This document shows positions 29,271 to 35,749 of a stretch of 35,749 bases of DNA, piece by piece (position 1 is the stretch's first letter; the number at the start of each line of letters is the position of its first letter). Source of the stretch: Acidobacteriota bacterium (lineage in GTDB: Bacteria > Acidobacteriota > Blastocatellia > RBC074); NCBI GenBank assembly GCA_016789605.1, contig JAEUQO010000234.1, forward strand, positions 1 to 35,749. Reading direction: 5' to 3'. Position numbers and translations under genes: made by a program. The notes under the pieces were generated by a model. That model was not told the DNA's origin. It saw only the letters and a program-made list of their open reading frames with translations, and did not search any database.

Positions 29271-29684
29271 CTACTTCTGTTGAATGGACTTCAGATAGCT
29301 GGCCAGGGCATGCACGTCCAGCATTGCAGTGCTTTCCCCTTTCTTGGTGCGAAAGATGTAGCCCCAAACCGGCATGTCTTTTTCACCATGCGCTGTCACG
29401 CCAACTTCGCCCGAAATGATCTGCTGCACACGCAGTTGATTGAATTTGCCTTCTCGTTTTTCAATCGTGGTCAGATCAGGAATCGGAGTTTTCAGCGAAG
29501 ACGCAACGGTTCCGCCGCCCTTCCCATCCACGCCATGACAACTGGCGCAATATTGCTGGAAGAGCTTTTGCGCACGGGCGTGTTTGTTATCCTGCGCAGC
29601 CACAGCCGGATCGCTAAGAATCGTCTGCGCCAGCAGCGCAATGCCCAAACCGAGAGCAAACGTCGCCATCAGTTTCTTCAACAT
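29271..29684 (-). CDS. Small periplasmic c-type cytochrome
   Basis: 137 aa from the ATG at 29684, chosen because GGAGG lies 6 nt upstream; an in-frame extension of 40 codons is rejected. A Sec signal covers about residues 1-30 (cleavage near VAAQ). A single heme site CASCH (Cys46, Cys49, His50) and a likely axial Met104 in DMPVWG make a class I cytochrome c with a C-terminal helix (ALASYLKSIQ). The aromatic-rich loop and overall size match soluble electron carriers to terminal oxidases or PQQ enzymes. The N-terminal VDGKGGGTVA segment is the usual post-heme loop. It is a single-gene unit, divergent from the stress-protein gene. Confidence 0.92.
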   Translation of the reverse strand: MLKKLMATFALGLGIALLAQTILSDPAVAAQDNKHARAQKLFQQYCASCHGVDGKGGGTVASSLKTPIPDLTTIEKREGKFNQLRVQQIISGEVGVTAHGEKDMPVWGYIFRTKKGESTAMLDVHALASYLKSIQQK

Positions 29685-30097
29685 AAATGTCCTCCATTCG
29701 TTTAGCAATGTTCGCCTGACAGCCTCATCAACCAGCGGCTCTCTCTCGTGGCGAGATGTTGTATGTGACTGTTTTTCGAGAGGAGCTACTTTTGGCACCA
29801 GCAAGCGCGGTGCCAGGCGGATTTGCGTGCTTTAGCCAGCAGTTTGAGTCAATTCAGCCAACGCTGCGCAAAGTTTCCCCTGAGAAAGGAGGAAAAGCGC
29901 GCAAGCAGCGTCCGGCTCAGCAGGCTAAGTCGTGTAAATCCTCCGGCCTTGGGCGACAACCAAACCCGGCATAGTGATTGCGTTTTGGTGATTGCGATTT
30001 GCTGAAATAGCGGCGGGCAAAATCAGGCAGACTTTGCGGCGGTGAAGCTTTTGCAAGATACCCAGTCAGCACAGCAGTTCAAAAGAGGGAGGAAGAC
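29685..30097. other. Divergent intergenic region between cytochrome c and universal stress protein
   Basis: 413 bp with no credible gene. It contains a 7-bp hairpin TGGCACC/GGTGCCA (29793-29799 and 29809-29815) and a 9-nt direct repeat GTGATTGCG at 29974-29982 and 29988-29996 (14-nt period) about 100 nt before the stress-protein start. I find no convincing promoter for either gene. The cytochrome c SD is at 29691-29695. Confidence 0.4.
29691..29695 (-). promoter_or_regulatory. Ribosome binding site that sets the cytochrome c start
   Basis: GGAGG on the minus strand, 6 nt before the ATG at 29684. It fixes a start that begins exactly at a signal peptide. Confidence 0.75.
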
Positions 30098-31000
30098 ATG
30101 CCAAACAAAATGAAGATTCTGATCGCGTATGACGGTTCGCGTGACGCTGATGCAGCGCTGCTTGATTTGCAACGCGCCGGCTTGCCGCGCCACGTCACCG
30201 CGCACGTTTTATCTGTGCAGGCAGAGTGGTTGCCTGCACCGGCAAGCTATGGCGGCGTAGAAACCGGATTCACCAAATATGTCCAGCAAGGAGAACAAGA
30301 GGCGCTGGCGCTGGCGCGGCAGGCGCGCGCCACTGTCAAAGCAACGTTTCCTGAATGGGAAGTGCACGCCGAAGCCGCAACCGGTTCTCCGGGCAGATTA
30401 ATCGCGCAACGCGCCCAAGAACTCGACGTTGACCTGATTGTTGTCGGTGCGCAAGGACATTCGACGCTGGGGCGAATATTCCTGGGCAGTGTGTCGCAAA
30501 AAGTTCTGCACACAGCACATCGTTCTGTACGCATCGCGCGCGGACGGCTGGAAGAACCTAAAACGACGATCCGTTTGTTGGTGGGGATTGATGGTTCTCC
30601 CGGTTCTGCCGCCGCAATCAAAGCCATCACACAGCGGCATTGGCCTGCGCATAGCGAAGCTCGCATCGTCAACGGATTTCCGATTCTGCCGTCGCTCGGA
30701 AACGAAATGACAGCCGCAACCTGGGCTGAGTGGATTGCAGAAGAAAAAGCGCGCATTGACGCCGTCATCGAAAAAGCCTCCGGCAGTTTGCGCGGCGTGG
30801 GCTTGACCGTTTCAGTAAACAAAAGCGAGGAAGACGCGCGTCAGTTGTTGCTCAACGAAGCTGAGCGCTGGGGAGCTGACTGCATTTTTGTCGGCGCGCA
30901 AGGGTTGGGGGCGTTTGAGCGGCTGCTGGGCAGCGTCTCGTCCTTTGTCGCGACGCACGCGCATTGTTCGGTCGAAATTGTGCAAGAATCCAAGGAGTAA
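30098..31000 (+). CDS. Tandem universal stress protein (two UspA domains)
   Basis: 300 aa. Domain 1 spans about residues 5-148, with a starting Asp12 and the nucleotide loop GAQG-9x-GS at 117-131. Domain 2 spans about 157-298, with Asp165 and a matching loop GAQG-8x-GS, one residue shorter than domain 1. The ATP-binding type of Usp uses this G-2x-G-9x-G-S/T loop, so domain 1 should bind ATP and domain 2 may bind poorly. Usp proteins help cells survive starvation, oxygen limitation and other stresses. GGGAGG lies 5 nt before the ATG. The SD of the following gene overlaps the stop, so the two genes form a tight operon. Confidence 0.92.
   Translation: MPNKMKILIAYDGSRDADAALLDLQRAGLPRHVTAHVLSVQAEWLPAPASYGGVETGFTKYVQQGEQEALALARQARATVKATFPEWEVHAEAATGSPGRLIAQRAQELDVDLIVVGAQGHSTLGRIFLGSVSQKVLHTAHRSVRIARGRLEEPKTTIRLLVGIDGSPGSAAAIKAITQRHWPAHSEARIVNGFPILPSLGNEMTAATWAEWIAEEKARIDAVIEKASGSLRGVGLTVSVNKSEEDARQLLLNEAERWGADCIFVGAQGLGAFERLLGSVSSFVATHAHCSVEIVQESKE
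30992..30997 (+). promoter_or_regulatory. Ribosome binding site for the zinc-ribbon gene, overlapping Usp end
   Basis: AAGGAG lies in the last codons of the Usp gene, 5 nt before the ATG at 31003 and ending right at the Usp TAA. It decides against an upstream in-frame start at 30964 and implies coupled translation. Confidence 0.75.
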
Positions 31001-31002
31001 AT

Positions 31003-31542
31003 ATGCAAACCAGTAAACACTATACGAACCAGACATTCACCAAACACGTGGATGACGAAAAAGGCCGCCATCGTACGCGGCGCAGTTTGCCGGAACCCGC
31101 TGTTTGTGAAATCTGCGGCGATATTTATGCCGACCGTCGTTGGACCAAACCCAATCCTGAGGCGAAAAGCGAGCGACATCCGCACTTTCGCCCCATGCAA
31201 CTCGTCGTGTGTCCGGCCTGTGAGCGGCAACGCAGCGGCGTGCCCAGCGGCTATGTGTATGTGCAAGGAAAATTCCTGGCAGAGCATCAGGCTGAGCTTA
31301 AACGGCTGTTGCAAAACGAAGCGGAACGCGCCAGCGAAGACAATCCATTGGCGCGCATTATGGACTGGCAAACCGAAGCCACCAGTCGAGACCCTGCTGA
31401 GAATCGTTTAGTCATTACTACGACAACCGAGCACCTGGCACAGCGTCTGGGCCACGCACTTAAAAAAGCGTATCAGGGTTCGGTTCGCTATGGATTCTCA
31501 CAGCGCAACAAACTGGTGCGCGTCTGGTGGGAACGCAACTAG
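31003..31542 (+). CDS. BCAM0308-family zinc-ribbon protein
   Basis: 179 aa, cytoplasmic. Two CxxC pairs, Cys35/Cys38 (CEICGDIY) and Cys70/Cys73 (CPACER), are spaced like a zinc ribbon. The layout of the N-terminal tail, the cysteine region with VPSGYVYVQGKF at 80-91, a helical middle with NPLARIM, and the end LVITTTTEHLAQRLGHALKKAYQG fits the BCAM0308 family as I remember it. The function is unknown; the Burkholderia namesake lies in a low-oxygen-activated locus with several Usp genes (recollection, not checked here). The start is fixed by the SD overlapping the Usp stop, so it is probably always made with the stress protein. Confidence 0.8.
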   Translation: MQTSKHYTNQTFTKHVDDEKGRHRTRRSLPEPAVCEICGDIYADRRWTKPNPEAKSERHPHFRPMQLVVCPACERQRSGVPSGYVYVQGKFLAEHQAELKRLLQNEAERASEDNPLARIMDWQTEATSRDPAENRLVITTTTEHLAQRLGHALKKAYQGSVRYGFSQRNKLVRVWWERN

Positions 31543-31561
31543 ATCTGATTTCATTTTGGTG

Positions 31562-31644
31562 TACGGGTTTTGCCACCGAGGCACAGAGCCACAGAGGTTT
31601 CCAAGTATTTCTCTGAGCCTCCGTGACTCTGTGGCTAATCCGTA
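31562..31644. repeat. Imperfect palindromic intergenic repeat, copy 2
   Basis: TACGG (31562-31566) and the arm 31572-31597 pair with 31610-31635 and CCGTA (31640-31644). Of 26 core positions 20 pair, with mismatches roughly every fourth base. The right arm matches copy 1 (5550-5569) at 18 of 20 positions. It may act as a terminator for the stress operon. Confidence 0.6.
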
Positions 31645-31685
31645 AAGCGAATTGAAAAACGATCTAAATCCCAGGCAACATTACG

Positions 31686-31796
31686 ACAACAGGGGCGAAC
31701 TTCAGCTTGGTGCTGATAGACAGAAGTTCGCCTCCTGTTTGCGATGACAATGACGCTCGCACGTTCGCGCGCCGGGCATTTTCGCCAGAAGTTCGC
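31686..31796. repeat. GAAGTTCGC repeat cluster with a large hairpin
   Basis: GGCGAACTTC (31694-31703) pairs with GAAGTTCGCC (31723-31732), and the pairing extends outward with one bulge through AACAGG/CCTGTT. An inner CAGC/GCTG pair closes the loop. CAGAAGTTCGC recurs directly at 31721-31731 and 31786-31796. No gene is convincing in the 343-bp gap. The structure could belong to a small RNA or be a degenerate repeat. Confidence 0.4.
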
Positions 31797-31850
31797 TGAC
31801 GCGTACGCAACACGATCTCCCTCGATCGCATGACGTCCTCAGCCAAATAG

Positions 31851-31886
31851 AAGCCAGCCGCCTAGGAGGTTTATGACGGCTGGCTT
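31851..31886 (-). terminator. Terminator of the response-regulator gene
   Basis: AAGCCAGCCG (31851-31860) and CGGCTGGCTT (31877-31886) form a perfect 10-bp stem with a 16-nt loop. On the minus strand it starts in the stop codon of the regulator and is followed by CTATTTGG, a weak U-rich tail. Confidence 0.65.
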
Positions 31887-33364
31887 TATGTCGGGGCCAC
31901 TTCCTGCGCGTCAGCTGTACCGTGCAGTTCCGTCTTCTCTTCGATTTTCTTCAACCGATAACGCAACTGGTCGCGCGTGATGTGCAGCAGTTCGGCGGCC
32001 TTGGTCTGATTTCCGCGCGTGCTTGAAACCGCCTGGCGCAACAATGAGCGTTCAACCGCCTCCAAGCTGATCCCGCCAGGCGGCAAGGGAAACAACCGAG
32101 TCACGTCTTCGTCCTGTATGACAGCGGACGTTGCCAACTGCGAGGGGCCGCCACTCCCAGCCAATTGCCAGTCAGGCCGTCGGCCTAACGTTGCCCACTC
32201 ACGCGGCAACCAGTTCACGGTGATGACTTGTTCGTCCTCCAAAATCATCACGCGTTCGATCAGATTGCGCAGTTCGCGCACATTGCCGGGCCAGTGATAG
32301 CGACGAAAGAGCTCAGTAACCTCGGGCGTCAAACCGGTGATTTTCTTTTTCAGATGCCGATTGAAATGCGCGATGAAATGTTCTGCCAGCACCAGCACGT
32401 CGTCGCCGCGTTCGCGCAAAGGCGGCAATTCGATTTGAATCACCGACAGCCGATAGAAAAGATCGGCGCGAAATCTGCCCGCCTCGGTTTCCAGTTTCAA
32501 ATCGCGATTGGAAGCCGCGATGATGCGCGCGTCATAGGGCAGATCACGCAACCCGCCGACACGGCGAAAACATTCTTCTTCGAGCACGCGCAACAGTTTG
32601 GCCTGTAAACTGATTTCCAACTCGCCGATTTCGTCCAGAAACAAGGTTCCGCCTTCGGCCTGTTCAAACAGCCCTTCCTTACGCCCTTTGGCATCGGTAT
32701 ACGCGCCTTTTTCGTGACCAAACAGCTCGTTTTCCAGCAGCGTCGCCGGAATGGCCGCGCAGTTGATCGGCACAAAGGGGCCTTCGGCGCGTTGCGATCC
32801 ACAATGAATGGCGCGCGCAACCAGTTCTTTGCCGGTGCCACTTTCGCCTTGTAACAAAACGGCAGTCGCTTCGCTTTCGGCGACTTTGCGTGCCAATTGC
32901 ACCATCCGCTGCATCACGGGCGAACTGCCGACCAATTGCGCGAAATTGAATTGCCGCGTTTGCTGATGGCCGAGCGCGCGAATGCGTTTGCGCAATCGTC
33001 GGGCTTCCAATCCGTTGCGCAACGTGACCTGCAATTCCTGCAAATTGATCGGCTTGCTGATGAAATCAAATGCCCCGCCGCGCAACGATTCGACCGCGTT
33101 TTCGAACAACTGATTGCCAGTGATCATGATCACGACAATTTCCGGTTGGCGGTTTTTGATTTCCCGCAACGCCTTCAAACCAGACCCATCCGGCAAATCA
33201 ATATCGAGCAACACGGCGACTGGCGCCTCAGATTCACACACGAATAAAGCCGCCTGGCAGGATTGGGCTTCGATTGGCAGATAGCCCCATTCTTTCAGGA
33301 CATCTACGAGCAACCACCTGATTGACCGGTCGTCATCTACAACCAGAATCTTGTCCGCAGTCAT
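31886..33364 (-). CDS. NtrC-family sigma54-dependent response regulator (REC-AAA+-Fis)
   Basis: 492 aa. The receiver domain (about 3-118) has acidic residues Asp10/Asp11, phospho-acceptor Asp54, Thr82 and Lys104. The AAA+ domain (about 143-380) has Walker A GESGTGKE (173-180), Walker B FLDEIG (Asp244-Glu245) and ASNRDL (284-289). A Fis-type helix-turn-helix lies near 435-475 ([20 protein letters not shown]). In place of the sigma54-contact loop GAFTGA stands GAYTDA (220-225). Phosphorylated members use ATP to open sigma54 promoters. No histidine kinase lies in the window, so it is an orphan here. An SD GGGAG precedes the ATG by 5 nt, and a hairpin lies just beyond it in the leader. The targets are unknown. 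Confidence 0.93.
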   Translation of the reverse strand: MTADKILVVDDDRSIRWLLVDVLKEWGYLPIEAQSCQAALFVCESEAPVAVLLDIDLPDGSGLKALREIKNRQPEIVVIMITGNQLFENAVESLRGGAFDFISKPINLQELQVTLRNGLEARRLRKRIRALGHQQTRQFNFAQLVGSSPVMQRMVQLARKVAESEATAVLLQGESGTGKELVARAIHCGSQRAEGPFVPINCAAIPATLLENELFGHEKGAYTDAKGRKEGLFEQAEGGTLFLDEIGELEISLQAKLLRVLEEECFRRVGGLRDLPYDARIIAASNRDLKLETEAGRFRADLFYRLSVIQIELPPLRERGDDVLVLAEHFIAHFNRHLKKKITGLTPEVTELFRRYHWPGNVRELRNLIERVMILEDEQVITVNWLPREWATLGRRPDWQLAGSGGPSQLATSAVIQDEDVTRLFPLPPGGISLEAVERSLLRQAVSSTRGNQTKAAELLHITRDQLRYRLKKIEEKTELHGTADAQEVAPT

Positions 33365-33723
33365 GCTAGCTCCCTACCGGCTGGTGCGGATTGAACCACC
33401 AGCCCTCGCAAGGCAAAGGTCATTAGGCGTTTTGGAATCGTGAACGGAGCAACGTCCTTTTTTGTTACGCAACCGATATGCCGCCTGCCAGAAGGGCGAA
33501 ATTGCACATTCCCAGTGTTAAATGCTTCCGCTGGCTGCGAGTTTTTCCGACTTGGCGGCAATGCGGGCGCGCATTTTTCCCCAACCGCGCTCGACAATCC
33601 CCCAAGTGCTTTATTCGCAAAGACACCTTGCCCTGCCAATTTCCCGGCACATTCATTGCTGGTTTTGCAGTTTCCGTGGTGCAACGGAAGCCAGAAACAA
33701 CGGCAAGAAAGTAGGCACACAAA
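33365..33723. other. Divergent gap between response regulator and L,D-transpeptidase
   Basis: 359 bp with no credible gene. Apart from the leader hairpin at 33379-33404 and the SD of each neighbour, I see no clear promoter for either direction. I looked for TGGCAC-N5-TTGC type sigma54 sites and found none. Confidence 0.4.
33379..33404 (-). promoter_or_regulatory. Hairpin in the leader of the response-regulator gene
   Basis: GGCTGGTG (33379-33386) and CACCAGCC (33397-33404) form a perfect 8-bp stem with a 10-nt loop, 14 nt before the regulator ATG and right next to its SD. It might affect translation or mark an operator; nothing here decides between them. Confidence 0.35.
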
Positions 33724-34467
33724 ATGTATACCCAACCAGCACGCCAACCTGTCGCAAAGCTTTGCAGATTCTCCCTGATCTGGTTGTTGCTGATTGTGTT
33801 TGGGCTAGGTCAAAACCGGGGCTTGGCGCAAACGGACAAAACGGCGAAACCGCAGACTCCTACGGCGGCAGAGGTCAGCGAAGCCAGAGAGCGATTGGCG
33901 CAATTGGGCTATTGGGTAAACCCTGACGGCGAAGCAGCCGAACCGTCCTTGCGGCATGCGTTGATCGCCTTTCAGAAGATCGCGGGCAGGCCGCGCACGG
34001 GCGTGCTCACGGCAGAAGAATTACAAGCGCTGCGGACGGCACAACCTCCTGTCCCGCGCGAAAGCGGTTACCCGCATATCGAAATTGATCTATGCCGTCA
34101 GGTGTTGTTTCTGGTTGAAGTGGGCGAGGTGTCTTTGCGAACGCTGCCGGTTTCGACCGGCTCTGGCGCTTGTTTTACCGAAGGCGGGCGTACCAGGCGA
34201 GCCATCACACCGCTGGGCAGATTCAGCATTCAGCGCAAACTCAAAGGCTGGCGTAAAAGCCCGTTGGGGTTGCTCTACTATCCGAATTACGTCACGGGCG
34301 GCGTCGCCATTCACGGCAATCCGGCGGTGCCAGCACAACCCGCCAGCCACGGTTGCATACGCATCCCGATGTTTGCCGCACAGGCATTCAGCGAACTGGC
34401 GACGATTGGCCTCAAGGTTTACATCTATGACAGCAGTCAGCCGCCGCCTGCGCCAGATCAACCCTGA
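33724..34467 (+). CDS. L,D-transpeptidase with peptidoglycan-binding domain
   Basis: 247 aa. A signal or anchor segment covers residues 16-36 (cleavage near LAQT), so it acts in the periplasm. A peptidoglycan-binding helical domain lies at about 49-104. The YkuD catalytic domain runs about 116-236, with HGNPAVPAQPASHGCIRIP carrying His197, His209 and nucleophile Cys211. Such enzymes form 3-3 crosslinks in peptidoglycan or attach lipoproteins, using the tetrapeptide donor. Length and domain order match the usual two-domain type. The SD (AGTAGG) is modest. The gene is alone on the plus strand and converges with the phosphodiesterase gene. A long hairpin overlaps its last codons. Confidence 0.93.
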   Translation: MYTQPARQPVAKLCRFSLIWLLLIVFGLGQNRGLAQTDKTAKPQTPTAAEVSEARERLAQLGYWVNPDGEAAEPSLRHALIAFQKIAGRPRTGVLTAEELQALRTAQPPVPRESGYPHIEIDLCRQVLFLVEVGEVSLRTLPVSTGSGACFTEGGRTRRAITPLGRFSIQRKLKGWRKSPLGLLYYPNYVTGGVAIHGNPAVPAQPASHGCIRIPMFAAQAFSELATIGLKVYIYDSSQPPPAPDQP

Positions 34468-34486
34468 TCCGGTCACAGGCGGCGGC
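34440..34486. terminator. Hairpin overlapping the L,D-transpeptidase stop codon
   Basis: GCCGCCGCCTG (34440-34450) pairs perfectly with CAGGCGGCGGC (34476-34486). An inner pair GATCA/TGATC (34456-34460 and 34465-34469) encloses ACCC. The stop codon TGA (34465-34467) lies within the inner stem, and the left arm codes for the proline-rich tail. It probably ends transcription between the convergent genes. Confidence 0.55.
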
Positions 34487-34507
34487 ATAGCATCGTCTTG
34501 TGTCAGC

Positions 34508-35749
34508 TTACCGACGCGCCGAGCCTGACAATAACTGTTGCATCGGTTTGCCCTCTGTACGCGGCAACTTGAGGTTGAGCAATTCGGCCACGGTTGGCGC
34601 AACATCCAGCATACGTCCCAACCCGATTTTGCCGCCGCGGACGCCCGCGCCATACATCACAAACGAAGCGCGCATCGCTTCACTGGTGGGCAAATAGCCG
34701 TGCGTGCCTTGATAGGTTTCGCCCGAATCGCGCACTTCGGGGCCGGTCAACGCTTCGTCAAAGGAAAATCCCGGAGCGGCTTCGAGCATCAACAGCGCCT
34801 GGGGAATTGCGCCCATGCGGCTTAGCTGCGCGCGGTCGCTCATCTGTTTCACCGGGCTGTTACCGGCTTTTGCCAGCGAGGAAAACAACGCCGTGACTTT
34901 GGCGGCAGTCGCCTTATCCGCCGGATCGCGCAGCACAATCGCGCACGAACCGCCCGCAGGCCAGGCCGCCGCTTTCCAATCCGTCGCCTTTCCATTGGCA
35001 TCCAGCGTGATCAATTTCTCTTTGGCCAGCAGCACGTTCGGCGCAAACCGTTGTTTGATCGCGGCAAAGCCGTGATCCGAAACCACGACAAAAGTCGTTT
35101 TGTCATAAATGCCCGCCTGTCGCGTGGCTTCGACAATCCGGCCCAGATAGCCGTCTTCGCGTTCGGCAGTTTCCAGCGCCGGTTTGGTGCGCGGGCCGTT
35201 GCGATGATGCACACCGTCCAATTCGATCAAATGCAGCAAGAGCAAATGCGGGCGATGCGTTTTGATGATGTGTTCACTGACGCGGGTCAGTCGTTCGTCT
35301 ACGCTGACGTCTTTGCCCAGGCTTGGGCCCAGCGCTTTTTCCAGCAAACCGGGCGTCGAATGTTGTGCGACGACTTTCCAGGTTTGCGGATTTTCGCCCG
35401 GCTCGTAAATTTCGGGCACGTTGTAATCAATCTCTGCGCCGACAGTGACCGGCCAGCCGACGGCAGCGGTAACCATTCCGGCTTTTTTGGCCAGCGTCCA
35501 AAGCGTATCGGTTTTGAGCGCGTTGGCATACCAATACCAGGCGCGCGTTTGCGGCGCAGTCGGCGGTTCGAAAATGCGGTTCTGCACAATGCCATGTGCG
35601 GCAGGGCGCAAGCCGGTGACCAGTGTCGTATGCGACGGATAGGTCACGGTCGGATAGACGCCCTCCATCCCTTCGGCATAGGCGCCGCCATTTTTCAACT
35701 TCAGCAAATTCGGCATGCGCAATCCCAACCGTTCAGGCGCGGTGTAATA
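34508..35749 (-). CDS. Alkaline-phosphatase-superfamily phosphodiesterase, 5'-truncated by window edge
   Basis: At least 413 aa are visible and the frame stays open to the window end, so the N-terminus with the first metal-ligand Asp is missing. The rest carries the superfamily's metal sites: the nucleophile Thr in PTVTYPSHTTLVTG, Asp/His in LIELDGVHHRNGP, Asp-His in VVSDHGF, and a His in QGTHGYLPTS. The arrangement fits type I nucleotide pyrophosphatase/phosphodiesterase proteins, which cleave nucleotide or phosphodiester substrates outside the cytoplasm in many bacteria. The end GSARR is ordinary. It converges with the L,D-transpeptidase gene. The exact substrate is unknown. Confidence 0.9.
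   Translation of the reverse strand, partial: YYTAPERLGLRMPNLLKLKNGGAYAEGMEGVYPTVTYPSHTTLVTGLRPAAHGIVQNRIFEPPTAPQTRAWYWYANALKTDTLWTLAKKAGMVTAAVGWPVTVGAEIDYNVPEIYEPGENPQTWKVVAQHSTPGLLEKALGPSLGKDVSVDERLTRVSEHIIKTHRPHLLLLHLIELDGVHHRNGPRTKPALETAEREDGYLGRIVEATRQAGIYDKTTFVVVSDHGFAAIKQRFAPNVLLAKEKLITLDANGKATDWKAAAWPAGGSCAIVLRDPADKATAAKVTALFSSLAKAGNSPVKQMSDRAQLSRMGAIPQALLMLEAAPGFSFDEALTGPEVRDSGETYQGTHGYLPTSEAMRASFVMYGAGVRGGKIGLGRMLDVAPTVAELLNLKLPRTEGKPMQQLLSGSARR

Noticed and set aside
29793..29815. Possible sigma54 -24/-12 site (TGGCAC start) in the cytochrome c/Usp gap
   Set aside because: The GG-to-GC distance is off by one and the TTGC half is missing; the segment is better described as a hairpin.
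31664..31846. 60-codon minus-strand reading frame in the gap after the zinc-ribbon gene
   Set aside because: Overlaps the GAAGTTCGC hairpin, has no SD and no recognisable sequence; probably chance.

Overview
No rRNA or tRNA is visible, so the host can only be inferred from gene content. A very large Oar-type TonB-dependent receptor with an N-terminal carboxypeptidase-regulatory-like domain, many secreted TPR/DUF/PQQ proteins, a Tat-exported Gfo/Idh/MocA oxidoreductase and moderately high GC point to a Gram-negative soil-type bacterium, most likely an acidobacterium (a Blastocatellia-like lineage is my best guess). Codon use looks uniform, and I see no phage, IS element, integrase or CRISPR array.

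Region 1 (about 1-7.1 kb, minus strand) holds a Tat-exported Gfo/Idh/MocA oxidoreductase, a fused cytochrome c/PQQ dehydrogenase, a PvdQ-like Ntn-hydrolase (acyl-homoserine-lactone acylase type) and a DUF808 membrane protein. The last three are closely spaced and probably co-transcribed. A good sigma70-like promoter lies upstream of the oxidoreductase.

Region 2 (about 7.1-20.3 kb) is a divergent locus around a 493-bp regulatory gap. On the minus strand, a GH123-like (DUF4091) secreted protein, a DUF5107-TPR protein and an amidohydrolase are nearly contiguous or overlapping. On the plus strand, a secreted TPR protein, the giant TonB receptor, a strong hairpin and a kinase-dead ROK regulator follow one another. 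Two divergent promoters share the same 11-nt extended -10. Together this reads as a carbohydrate or amino-sugar acquisition locus: binding and import, hydrolysis, processing and control.

Region 3 (about 20.4-28.3 kb, minus strand) is a two-gene operon encoding giant proteins of 1121 and 1458 aa that I cannot assign to any family. Neither has a signal peptide. They have their own sigma70-like promoter, with a perfect palindrome over the -10. This is the best candidate in the window for an undescribed system.

Region 4 (about 28.6-35.7 kb) is a set of short redox/stress and envelope transcription units: a hemerythrin, a small cytochrome c, a two-domain universal stress protein coupled to a BCAM0308-like zinc-ribbon protein, an NtrC-type response regulator with a variant GAFTGA loop, an L,D-transpeptidase and a truncated alkaline-phosphatase-superfamily phosphodiesterase. 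Convergent pairs are separated by clear hairpin terminators. A palindromic repeat family occurs in two intergenic gaps.
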